Both the position numbers and the translations under genes were made by a program. Below are positions 11,601 to 23,400 of a DNA stretch of 64,000 nucleotides, in pieces (positions within the stretch are counted from its first letter, which is position 1; every line of letters starts with the position of its first letter). The stretch is from the NCBI GenBank assembly GCA_035222895.1, contig JAVYIG010000312.1, positions 601,899 to 665,898 on the forward strand, given 5' to 3'. The notes below the pieces were generated by a model. That model did not search any database. It was given only the letters and a program-made list of their open reading frames with translations, and was not told the origin of the DNA. The DNA comes from Strongylocentrotus droebachiensis (lineage: Eukaryota > Echinodermata > Echinoidea > Camarodonta > Strongylocentrotidae).

Positions 11601-14600
11601 GAGTAAACGAGCGAAAAAAGTTATGTCATGTACAAATGAAAAGCTTGCCAGAAAGGCTGTAAAACATGTATAAAATGCTATGTATTTGATGGATGTCGCC
11701 TGTTTGTTTGAATACATGTATCGGTTGTAATTTATTAAGTTTGTTCTCCAACTCTTCTTTGTTTTGTAGTGAAGTTTTCTTTATCCTCGTTGCTACAGTA
11801 TGACTTAGATGTAGTGACGTACCTTTGGAATCTTGGAGATACCATAAGGCTTGTATAAAGGGAAATGATGAAGAAATCATTTCCGAAACTAAAATTTGTT
11901 TGGCGGCATTCGTTTGTCGTCATATAGTGTAAGTAAAAAAATAGAAAGTACAACATAAAGATCTATTTTTTGAAATGTGGTATATATACATTGTATGAAA
12001 TTGTATGGCATTTCTCCTATCTGTTTTTGTGCTGTATTATGTACATGTGTATGACTAAGAAAAATAATGTTAACAGCATAAGATGATCAAGTGCTCTGTA
12101 CAATGTTTTGCTCGACTGTATATTGCATTAAAAAATGAAAACAAAAAATCAAATTTAAAAGTATTAAACTAACAAACAAGTATATATATAAATATATATC
12201 TATAATATATATACATATCATTGTGTATAGTACTGTTATCTAAATTGAACAAAGTCTACACTATGAATGACATGCTTTGTTAGCGTAAGTTTATTCAGCA
12301 TTCAAGTTGTCGGTGTTAGAGATGAATGGAGATGGCTTTGTTTGTTTGATAAACTACATGTACTGAATTCTGCGTGAGTAATCATCATTGACAGGCCATC
12401 TGGCTTTGTCGTTCAGCTTTCGTCTATCCACACTGGATCTCACTTTCCTCTTTGGTTCTACAATCAAGATTTGGTTCTCAAATCAGTATTTGGCTTTTAT
12501 CAGGTTGATCTGCTGTACTGCGGCATGTGGGCTACCACACTCGTGTTTCACGTTATGAGTTAAAGGCGACATCAATTTTGTCAATTAAAGGCCGAAAGAA
12601 CATGAATTCAAGAGAAATGCTCTCTTCACGAGACATGAATGACAAAATTATAACTCGGTTTTGTGTGTAAATATAGATATCAGCAGACTGAGGGAGCTAT
12701 GTGAAGTACACACCAAGAAACATAATGACATCGCTATGATGAAAAAGAAAAGAGAACAAGCGATGAAAAACTACAGTAACATTCCGAGCTATTTTTTACC
12801 ACCAGAATGTAGGGTTGACAGTTTTTGGCATTCATGCGTTCACTCATGGATCGGTTTCTATGAGAACTCGATTTCTTTGGTTGTTTTTCAATGTTAGTTT
12901 CAAGTGTAAATCATTCTATTATTGCCATGGCTCAACATTTTTGTTTTCTTTCTTGTGTAGAATATGTAGAGATCTATTTTTATCTGTGTGACATAATCTT
13001 AGGACCAATAATATTGTTTCCTTTTTAACTTGTATTTGCATTCATTTATGTATATGTATATTCACAATTCATTGCGCATTGTACTATTTCAATTTTTGAT
13101 GTAGAGTTATAACTTGATACTTATATTTTGATTTGAGGCGGAAGGTACGATCTGAAGTATTTTACTGAAACGGTAAGAAATTAAAGAATGTGTACAGGCA
13201 TAACAGTTCATCGTTATTTTTATTGTTATTATCAACTATCATTATTTTCATTATATGAGATATATTTTTCTGAATTATAAGTACAATGTACATGTATCTG
13301 CATAAGTATGCTAAGGCTGTTGGTAGAACATACCAGGCCTTTCCCGCCATTTTGTCATTGCAAAATACTCCAAACACATTTTAATGCAGCAAAAAATGTA
13401 GACTACTATTCCACACTTTCCTTTTCTAAATTTTGTTCATGTCCTCGATATTTTTGCATCTCGTTTCATTGTCATTTTAGATTGAATTTGAAAGATCAAT
13501 TTTCATTCAAGAATCTAGTCATCACTGTTACTTATAGGTTTTCAAATTGCCATGAAAATTCCACATTCCCATTTTTTGAGCATTTCTACAGCTTTTTCCA
13601 CTGCCAGCCCTAGAGATCACCTTTCAAGTCCACGCAATGATTAAGAACAAACAATTGCATGAAAGTCAGAACTTTTAGATTTATTTCAGTATTATCGATA
13701 GACTTACCCATCGTATCCAAAAAGGTTTTGAATTTGTCCAACTTCTCATGAGATTTTAACTTGTTCAAAAGTTTTGAATAATGTAAACATGTTAAGTATT
13801 TATTATTTAGGAGTGTGCCACATTATATTCATTGTTTCATTTATTACAAAGTTCTGAGTCATTATTTATTTCTCTTTTTTTTTCATTTACAAAAAAAATT
13901 AAAATAGTTGGAACCCATAATAGTTTATGCAGAGTTTCATATTTGAAGGATTTCAGGGTCATTATACTTTAAAATAATAAAACAAAATTTGAAAATATGT
14001 AAGGGTTTATAGTTTTGTAGCAACTTGATTGGGACTATTTGGCGTAATAAGGCTTTAATAGGAACATGGCGTAAAATGACAAAGTTTGAAAGAACTTCTA
14101 CAAAAAGATTGTAAGTATAATAAAGAATGGAGAAATGTGCTATGGAGAAGCAGTATTCACTTTCACTTATTCACCCAAAGATGAATGCTTAAATCTACGC
14201 GCAGATTGTTTCAAAGTTGATAAGGCTTTTCCGTTAGGATCATAAACCAAGCAATCCATTCACCAGAAGGCATCTATTTGTCTTGGCATATTTGTCACTG
14301 CCTCGTAATTTAAACTCGAGTGGAGCAAGTCTTTGAATTAAGAGCACAACTTTAACATGTATCAGAGTAAGCACAAATTACAATATAGGAGGTGTTTTTT
14401 TTGTGAAATGGAAATAGGTACACTTGTGTTTGGTTGATGGCACATTGAGTAGAAGTTTTCAGAATTTGTTGTAAATTTTCTTGAATTAATCATTGCTTCC
14501 TGGCATCATGTCTCCTGCTTCCTATGAAATGTAATGCAAATCAGATTATATCTTCTTTTTTTTTGGTAAACTGAGCAGATTATTTGCAGAAATTGTTATT

Positions 14601-15522
14601 TTTTTTGTATTAGATGATTTTTGCTTTTATAGTTCAAGTATACCTTGTGAATTTTCCCCAACTCCTTTTTAAGTAATGTCTGTCTTTTTTCTTCTAGAGA
14701 ATGCGAAGGTTATTTTCACTTGTTTGGAGAGTCTCAATTGTTTCAAATATCAATTTTGTTTTCTTGGTAGAACCGATTTGTTATTGAATTTTTTGCAATT
14801 CATTCTTCAAGTACTTTTATTGAAATGAATTGTTAGGACAAAAATGATCAAAAAGGATGGTAAGAATCACCAGACCGAAAGGTTTTTCCCCTTCCCTTTT
14901 CTGTAAATTTGAAATCCAACTCATATCAAGCTTGCATTGAGAAATGTGAAAATTATTGAAGAAAAAAAATGGAGTGTATAGCAAGATGGGAATCTGTATG
15001 AACGCCTTGAAAACACCTTGTAGAACGAGTCTTATATTGTGCTATTGTTGAGCGAGCGTATGAGGAATTTGGATTAAAAAATGCCTTACTGTCCTTGCAG
15101 AGTTATCTATTTAATCACAACAAAACAAATATATAAATATATATATATAAATGTTGCTTATTTCGTGGATGTTCTTCTTTGATTTCTCAACTGCGCGATA
15201 AAACCTGTATGCCAATCTTTGGTACGTAGAAAAGTCTTAGTCGATTGACTGTATTGTGTATCTTATATATTAGCTGAACAAATAAAAAAAAAAAATGAAG
15301 AAAAAAGTAACAGTGCGTGTCTGTGGAACTTGCGAAAAATGTGTTTTGAGCAGATCACAAAACAGCTATTAAACTATGAAGAAAAAAAAGTGGTTAAAAT
15401 GCATTCTTTGTGATTGAAATTGACATGAATAAATGTGCTCATTTCTTTTCCGTGCCAAACCGTAAGAAAAAATGAAAACAAATATACCAATATATCTTAC
15501 AGTCTATAGTATGATATTGAAA

Positions 15523-15528
15523 AATAAA
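15523..15528 (+). promoter_or_regulatory. candidate distal polyadenylation signal of FNDC3 gene
   Basis: AATAAA in the last part of the repeat-poor region. It lies about 0.6 kb from the inferred opposing polyadenylation signals of the - strand gene. Confidence 0.35.
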
Positions 15529-15540
15529 ACATCGTCTAAT

Positions 15541-17400
15541 GGCGCTTACATAGCCAGAAATGTATGAACGTGTTGTTTTCTTCTTTCATGAAATCTTGTC
15601 TTTTTGTTGAGTGTATGATGGAAATAGATTGATTGTTTTGATGTCGAGTGGTAGTGTTTATGGTAGTGATGATGATGGTGGTGTTGATGTCTATATCGAT
15701 GATAGTAATGGTGATGATTATGACACTGATGATGATACCGATGATGGTGATGTTGATCAAGGTAAAGACTAGTCCAGATATGGCGGGTAACCCGCCCCCA
15801 AGAAGCTTCCACGCTTTTTTTTATGTGTAAACGTAATGGCAACTGCGCAACAAACAACTTGCACATATTTACTGAGCTCTGTGTTATATAATGATGAAGA
15901 TGATGGTGGTGGTGATGATGATTATGTTCATAATGTTGATGATAATGGCTATGACACTGATGATAACGATAACAATGATGCCATGTGAATCTGAACCACT
16001 TTTGCCATCATTTCATGCACCAGAAATTTTCTGTTCATATATAGTGCCTCACTTTCTTTGATCATTACTTTGCTATTGTACATTTTCTTCCAATATTGTT
16101 GTTTGAATTTGTCAATTTTTATTACCCCCCCTCTATATTCCCAATACTTTAAATTCCCTCTAAACCTTACAAAAGGGACACCACAAAGTAGATCTCAAGA
16201 GAGAAAGAAATGTACAAGCATCAACTCAATGTTTTATTATACGCTAAAATGAATCAACAATAAGGCGTGTTCTTACGTTAAAAAATATATCCAAATATTC
16301 GATAATGGAAGGCTTACTAGGCTTTCTTTACAACATTAACACGGGACACAAAATTCTTTGACAAGGACAATTTACACCGAAAAATAAAACAATATGGAAA
16401 GCACTATATACCATTAAAAAAAAGTTAAATCAAAACCAAAAGTTATCATTTCATATTTTCATGGGAAAACGATTGTTCATAGCAAAGATCATCATCTAGT
16501 TTATATTAAACACTTGCCTCTTTTGTAAGTCCTTAAACCTCTTATCAATTTTAGTAGGAAATACCATTGTCTGAAGCTATTTACTTTCCATGCAACATAA
16601 TTATAAATGTATGGGACTACCAGATAAATAAATATGGCATATTGGTACCAAAACTTACTCAGCGACGAGTGTCCAATTTGATTTAAAAAAAATAGAGAAA
16701 TACACTGTCAGTATGCAATCCACATGATTTGTATACAAGACGAAAAAGAGACAATAATTAATGGTTAAAATTCAGTTGGAAAACAAAGGATCTTAGATTA
16801 TCCTGGACTGTTATTAATCATTGAATTCATAGCATAATATTTGAATTATTTTCATTATCTATGCTCCTGAAGAGGTAGTAAGTAAAGTGACAAAAAAATC
16901 AAAGGACTCCGACGTGCCTAAAATCCAATATACTCAGTATTTTGAGACAAGCTTGTGAACAAAATTCAAATTACCTTCAGTGATGAAGGGCTTGAACTCT
17001 ATGCCATGTATATACCATGTTATTTGAGAAGAAAGCTTAATGATCTTCATCTAAAGGGTACGAATAGACGTTTACGTTGTTACTTTCTAGTAGAAATCAG
17101 AATCCAAATAAAGTACATGTTTCTCCAATTCACTTTCAATCATATCTTGGAACGTTACACCGGTGAGCTCCACGTCAGCCATACATGTAATTGCTAGAAT
17201 TTCCTCTAAATACTAAATTTTCATGTCAATTCAAAAACACATGCTATAAAAAAGGTTAATCATTCCATGAAACTTTCCACTTGGGGTTGATTCATAACAA
17301 AAATAAACTTGGGAATGAAATACAATGTGGGGTTTAGGAAACATAAACATCTATGAATGCATGTTGTTTGTTGACTACGCATCTTTCACTAAATGCCTCT
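15541..17400. other. intergenic space between convergent genes
   Basis: It holds two blocks of degenerate GAT/ATG trinucleotide repeat (about 15640-15755 and 15893-15980). These flank a short unique stretch that includes MITE-like text (aaggtaaagactagtcca, 15758-15776). The rest is plain AT-rich DNA. Short open frames here come from the trinucleotide repeat and are not genes. Confidence 0.5.
16118..16238 (-). promoter_or_regulatory. candidate polyadenylation signals of the RanBP2-type gene
   Basis: Read on the - strand, AATAAA occurs at 16238-16233 and 16123-16118, downstream of the last candidate exon at 17.5-17.7 kb. They are position-based candidates only. Confidence 0.3.
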
Positions 17401-17454
17401 AACTCTATCTTCTCTTGCATTATTGGTGGACGCTGTCGAGGTCGAAGAGGGTGA

Positions 17455-20400
17455 TGATGTCCGTGGTCCATCCGACTTAAGTTATCGCTGCTCTCGAGTT
17501 TGTCTCATAGCAAGCAAACAAAGAAGCTCACTGGGTTTCCGATTTGCTTTCATCGTTGTCATTATCATCCTCACCGTACTCGTAAACCTCATCCTCGTCT
17601 TCATCCTCCTCACTTTCATCTTCATAGTCACCCTCTTCATCATCATATTCCTCCTCATCTTCTTCTTCCTCTTCCTCCTCTTCTACTCTTCTTCCTCATT
17701 TTCCTTCTTCAGTTCCAGTTGATCTATATGTAAGGAAAGAAATGAGTGTGGTGGTTATTTTACCCGACTGCTAAGAAAGCATAAATGCTTGTAAGTAAGC
17801 AACCAGAGGATCGACTGCTTTAGGTCCTCTCATGGTGACCTGGTAATGAGGATCCATGCCTTACCAAAGGGCACTAGCCATCGCTTTGGTTTCGAACCCG
17901 GGTCACCGGAAAACGAGACCACTGCTCTGCCAACCGAGCTATCGTGCCTCCGTTGGCCCAAGGTAAGTTAAAAAGTGTTGATAAATATGTGTACATACAT
18001 TCAGGCAAGAAGACAAACATTTGGGGCTAGGTAGGGTCATGCCATTATTCAATGAACTTATTTCATATCAGGAAGATCAAAGGGCAAAGGGCAAAGGGCA
18101 AAGGTCAAAACAAGTCAATGTATATTAGAAAGCAACATTTCCACTCTTGTTATTACAACATTAAACAAACAAAAAACAAAACAAAAATTGTTAAAAATTC
18201 AGTTTCACATGGCGTTGCATGTAATGAGACGAAAAGATGTAAAACAAATAAAGATGAAAGACCTCGTCAGAGGAAAGGGTCTTCAAAAGGCAACATGCAG
18301 CTTGCATACACTTGTATACTTGCATATACTTGTAAGTATGGCAGGTTGAGCAAACCCCCAAAAAGCAGAAGAGGTTTATCTAAGGCAAGTAATTTACAGT
18401 GGGCTCTACGACAAATGCTCTGGTGATGATGACTCTTGAGGTCAATTTCCTACTCTGATCAAATTCCTTACTTCCCCGTCGGAACCATCACTGTTCCTTA
18501 CCCTAACCATGAACCTAGCCTTAATCCTTAATGCAACCTTAGCCCTTAAAGAGTGGATTTGCAGTGGATAGTCCTTAAAAGGACTGTTTGTATTGTTTCA
18601 TGTTGATTAAGAAGTCCTTAAAGCCACACTGTCCTACTCGTAGCTACTTGCTCCCTCTATATAGAAAACAATGCCTAATCAGTGATTATTGTTCCCCATG
18701 ATCCTCTTTTTCTTATGTTATTTGAGAGCTGAGTTGATGAGATAACCACCTGTACAGTGACCTTGCAGGTTATTCTATTCCTTCCTATACACTAGTACAG
18801 ATCAGCTTTAAACGGACTGAGTATCAATAAAGACTCAATGTTTTGGATAGGTTAGCTGTCCGTTGTCAGGAGTGAAGTGAAGGACACTGGTGGAAGTTGT
18901 GGATTTCATGTACTCCAAATTTACTCCCTAAGATATCTTCTGGCCATGCAAACCTGTACTTTCAAACCCTAACCCTATGTCTTTGATGAAATAAAGCCAA
19001 GATTTAAACTGACCAGGGGGGTGTTTCACAAAGACTAAGATCAACTTTAAGTTGAACTTAACTATAACAGGCCGTTCATGCCACTTTTTGTTCTTACCAT
19101 TTACCTGCATTGGTCTATCAAGGGACGTACAAATCGTGGTCACAAATCAGAATTTACCTTTTTTGATAGTTCATTATTGAAGGAAAAATATTATATTGAG
19201 AGACCAATGGTGAGAGCAACCAGTGTCATGAATGGCCTGCCATAGTTAAGTCCAACTTAGGTCGATCTTAGTCTTTGTAAAACACCAGAGTAAAGGCCAG
19301 GTCACCAACACTGATGATGACATACATGTACATGCAAGTGTGCCAAGGCAGCAAGGAAGATTGGAAACAAGGAGGAAGAGATGGATATTAAAGTATAATG
19401 CAAAAAGGTGTTGCAAGCAATGATACATTGTTATTTCAAGTGAACCCTAAACCAGCAATGCTAGATGGCACGTCCCAGATCATTACTTTCATGTCCCATA
19501 GGTAAGACAGCTTGCCCGAATAGCAACCAAAAGTGGACATGGGTAATTCCATAAATTAGGGGCCACTTTGTGCCATTTATGGTGTCTCTGTTACATAAGG
19601 AACCCACACATATTTTTGGCTCTGAATAAAGACCTAGAATCACTAAACAATCATACTTCACTATTTAAGTCTTTACTCAGAGCCACAAATATGTGTGGGT
19701 TCCTAATGTAACAGGGACACCAAAAATGTCACAAAGTGGATCTCTAATTTATGGAATTACCCACATTCAATTATTACTGTAGAAGATATAGGGTCTATAG
19801 TGACCTAGGGGGTGTTTCTCGAAACCATCACACACGTGATTATAACTTCTTGGGCATCTCATAGGAACGTTAATTATAAAATAAAAAAGGGTTTCTATGG
19901 GTTGTCCGCAAACTTGCTCCTCATTTTTTAAATGGCCAGTGGAAATTGTAAATTGGAACTTGGACAAAATAATAATGCAGCAGTTTGATTTCACATGCTA
20001 AGCCATGATATTGACTTACAAAGCGTGACAGAGAATTTGGACAAGAGTTAGAAACCTAATATGAAAGTGGAATGCAAGAATATGATAATGCGTGCGATGC
20101 CATGCTACAAAATACATGAAAATGAGAGTGCACGATGACTCGTTTCCTCTCAGACTTAGCCTCACGTTAGCTAGTCACCTTTGCTGGGTTGCCTTGGCAA
20201 CACCGTCTCCCGCATGACTGGTAGAAGATGATGATGATGCGGTAGCTCCTTCCTCCTCCTGGCCACCCGTCTGTCCATCATCATCACCAGCGGCTTCTTG
20301 GAGTCTGATCTTGGCCTGGGCTTCCTCAAACATTTCCTTGAAGGATGCAGCAATGGATGGGTCTTTGAACTTGATGGCTAGCTGCTCCGAGGTCGGTTCT

Positions 20401-23400
20401 CCATCGGCTGCGTCCATGGCATGCCAAACCCAGGCGCGGTCTGACCCGGCCATCGGGTGCAGAGCCATGGAACTGGTGATGTAGTGGTTGGCACACACCT
20501 GTAAATAACAGTTTGAAATATTCTGGTTAGCAAAAGTCTCAAACCGCGTCCATGGCATGACACACCCAGGCGCGGTCTGAATCGGCCATCGGGTGCAGAG
20601 CCATGGAACTGGTGATGTAGTGGTTGGCGCACACCTGTAAATAATAGTTCACAATATTCTGGTTAGCAAGATTTTAGCCTCTATTTTGCCACTCCATACC
20701 CAGGAGAATAATGGGACCAGGTAGAAGGATGAAAGCCATTGTTTGTACCTTCAGCTGACCATACGATCGAAAATCTACAATGGGAGTGGAGGTGGTGTAT
20801 ATATTGGGTGAATACATTAACTTGATGATGGGTTATTATTGTTCCGTGCACAAGAGGCATTTAACCCCTTGAACCCTGGACTCTCTCATTCCCATTGGCT
20901 TTAATACAGGGATCACCCCGTTCCCATATGCAATGAGTAAAAGCATATCTGTACTAGTTTGGCCAGGAGAGGTTAGACCTCTCTGCAGGGTCACTGACAC
21001 GTGGTTATCTCATCAAATCAGCTCTCCATTAACATAAGAAAAAGGGGACCATGGGGACCAACGGTCAGTGGGGCTTTAAAATTTTATAAAAATTAGGAAT
21101 ATTACAATGAATACCTTGTATATCTGATCTCTTCTCATGACAATACGATAGACATCCGTCTCCTCCTCCTTCATGATCTTCATATCGCCGACGCCCCTCT
21201 CCTTCCACTGCCGCGCCCCTCCATCAAACCGGTAGAGCTTGCCACGCCCAACGAACGCGGCCACCTCCTGCTCCTCCCCTGTGATGATGTCCACGTTGTC
21301 TGGGAGCTTGACGATCGGCTGGAAGTGGATGTCTCGCTCTTCCTCGGGGTTCACTTTGCCACCAACTTCAAAAGATTAATGAGGTTTAAAATTTGTATTA
21401 ACCCTATTTTAACTGGGCTATTTCAGACCAGGTTTTTACTGGGGGGGGGGGTCAATTTGACCGCCCCCTAAGATCTCGACCGTTTCACCGCCGATCGCCG
21501 CGAAAATTTGCATGCATGTTAAGTGAAGTGTATAGAATACTATGGTAATTTCAAATTTTTGAAAAATTCACTCATTTGCATATTTATGGTAATTTATGGT
21601 CAAATTGACCCCCCCCCCCCAGTTAACATAGGGTTAAATGTGTTTTCATGAAGAGATCAAATTTTATGTTGAATCTGTGACATAGTGATTACAATGTTCG
21701 ATGCATTCTTTCATAATTGAGATACACAGGTCATTGACTATCATAGTAATCACCTCCCTCAGCGAGGCATATTGGTAAAGGCTCTTAACTACTAAAAAGA
21801 AGGTTCTCGGTTCAAACCTTGCTTGGTGCTTAATACATTCTTGGGCAAAGCCTTTTAACCATATTCAGAGTAATTTTTGCTGGAGCATGTGATGTATGAA
21901 ACTAGGTTCTAGGACTCCTACCCTCTGGACAACTTCCCCCTACGGCAACCACCCTCTAGGACAACTACCCCCGGACAACTACCCCCGGACAACTACCCCC
22001 TACGGCAACCACCCTCTAGGACAACTACCCCCTACCGCAACCACTCTCTAGGACAACAACCCCCCTGACAACTACCCCCTACGGCAACCACCCTCTAGGA
22101 CAACTACTTCCCTGACAACTATCCCCTACGGCAACCACCCTCTAGAACAACTACCCCCTGGACAACTACCCCCTACGACAACCACCCTCTAGGGCAACTA
22201 CCCCCTACGACAACCACCCTCTAGGACAACTGCCCCCTACAGCAACCACCCTCTAGGACAACTACCCCCGGACAACTACCCCCTACGGCAACCACCCTCT
22301 AGGACAACTACTTCCCTGAAAACTACCCCCTATGGCAACCACCCTCTAGGACAACAATCTCCCGGACAACTACCCCCTACGGCAACCACCCTCTAGGACA
22401 ACTACCCCCCGGACGACTACCCCCCCCGGACGACTACCCCCTACGGCAACCACCCTCTAGGACAACTACCCCCTACGGGAACCACCCTCTAGGACAACTA
22501 CCCCCTACGGCAACCACCCTCTAGGACAACTACCCCCTACAGCAACCACCCTCTAGGACAACTACCCCCCGGACGACTACCCCCTATGGCAACCACCCTC
22601 TAGGACAACTACCCCATACGGCAACCACCCTCTAGGGCAACCACCCTCTAGGACCACTACCCCCTATGGCAACCACACTCTAGGACCACTACCCCCTACG
22701 GCAACCACCCTCTAGGACAACTACCCCCCGGAAAACTACCCCTACGGCAACCACCCTCTAGGCCCCCCCTAGATATTTATCCTAGGGGGTAGCTGCTGTA
22801 GTTATCCACGATCAAAGTGTTTTTTCTCTTTTCTTTGAACCCAGTAAAACATTTCATGTTTTTTTCTGGATGAATGACTCACTTGATTGAATGGTTGAGG
22901 TTGCAGCGTTGGGTTCTGATGATGCCTTGATGGCTTCAGCTAGAACAGATGACAGTTTGGGATCACATGATCTGACTACCGGCCCGGCACTTTTAGAGTC
23001 TGGTCAGGAAATAAAAGTGAAAATATACAAATCAAAGAGTGGCAGAGCAGTGGTCTTGTAACTTGAAGGTCCCAGGTTCGAAAACAAGTCAATGTGCTCT
23101 AGTGCCCTTAGGTAAAGAAAGATTTAATATTTCAATATTTCATAGATGACTTGAAAATGAAATGAATAACACAAGATCATTTAGTCCAGGCATTTCGTGG
23201 AAAAAAGGGGTCAACCTCCCACTAATTGCAACCGAAAGTCTGTAAACTGTTTTATACCCAGAAATATGTCCTCTATAAAGTCTAATGGAATCCTGGTGGG
23301 GGAAAGTTCCATGGCGGCCATTTTTTAAAATGGCCGCCATTTAAAACTACCAGGGCTTAAATAAATTTTTGGTCCACGGGGTCCACGGGGTACTTTTAGT

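Larger units (their letters stand above)
7893..15540 (+). other. fndc3: probable long 3' untranslated region of the FNDC3-type gene
   Basis: No credible coding sequence exists here, only AT-rich DNA with strikingly few transposons compared with the rest of the window. AATAAA signals lie at 9532-9537, 10117-10122, 15281-15286 and 15523-15528. A TGTAAATA Pumilio-type octamer lies at 12666-12673 and several ATTTA-rich stretches occur (10245-10260, 13860-13875). The extent of the transcript is inferred: it may stop at any of these signals. Confidence 0.5.
17952..20178. other. intron filled with small elements
   Basis: Apart from the listed MITEs and foldback element (18622-18807, 19016-19286, 19541-19762), no exon is seen. 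Confidence 0.55.

Noticed and set aside
15536..15980. His-rich, Thr/Ile-rich and Met/Val-rich short ORFs
   Set aside because: All are readings of a degenerate GAT trinucleotide repeat in different frames.
17393..17722. + strand membrane-like ORF (Ile/Leu/Val-rich)
   Set aside because: It is the antisense of the GAx-rich acidic stretch; hydrophobicity is a by-product of that composition.
21906..22763. CRISPR-like array
   Set aside because: Repeats abut without unique spacers, and the sequence is a eukaryotic intron; it is a minisatellite.
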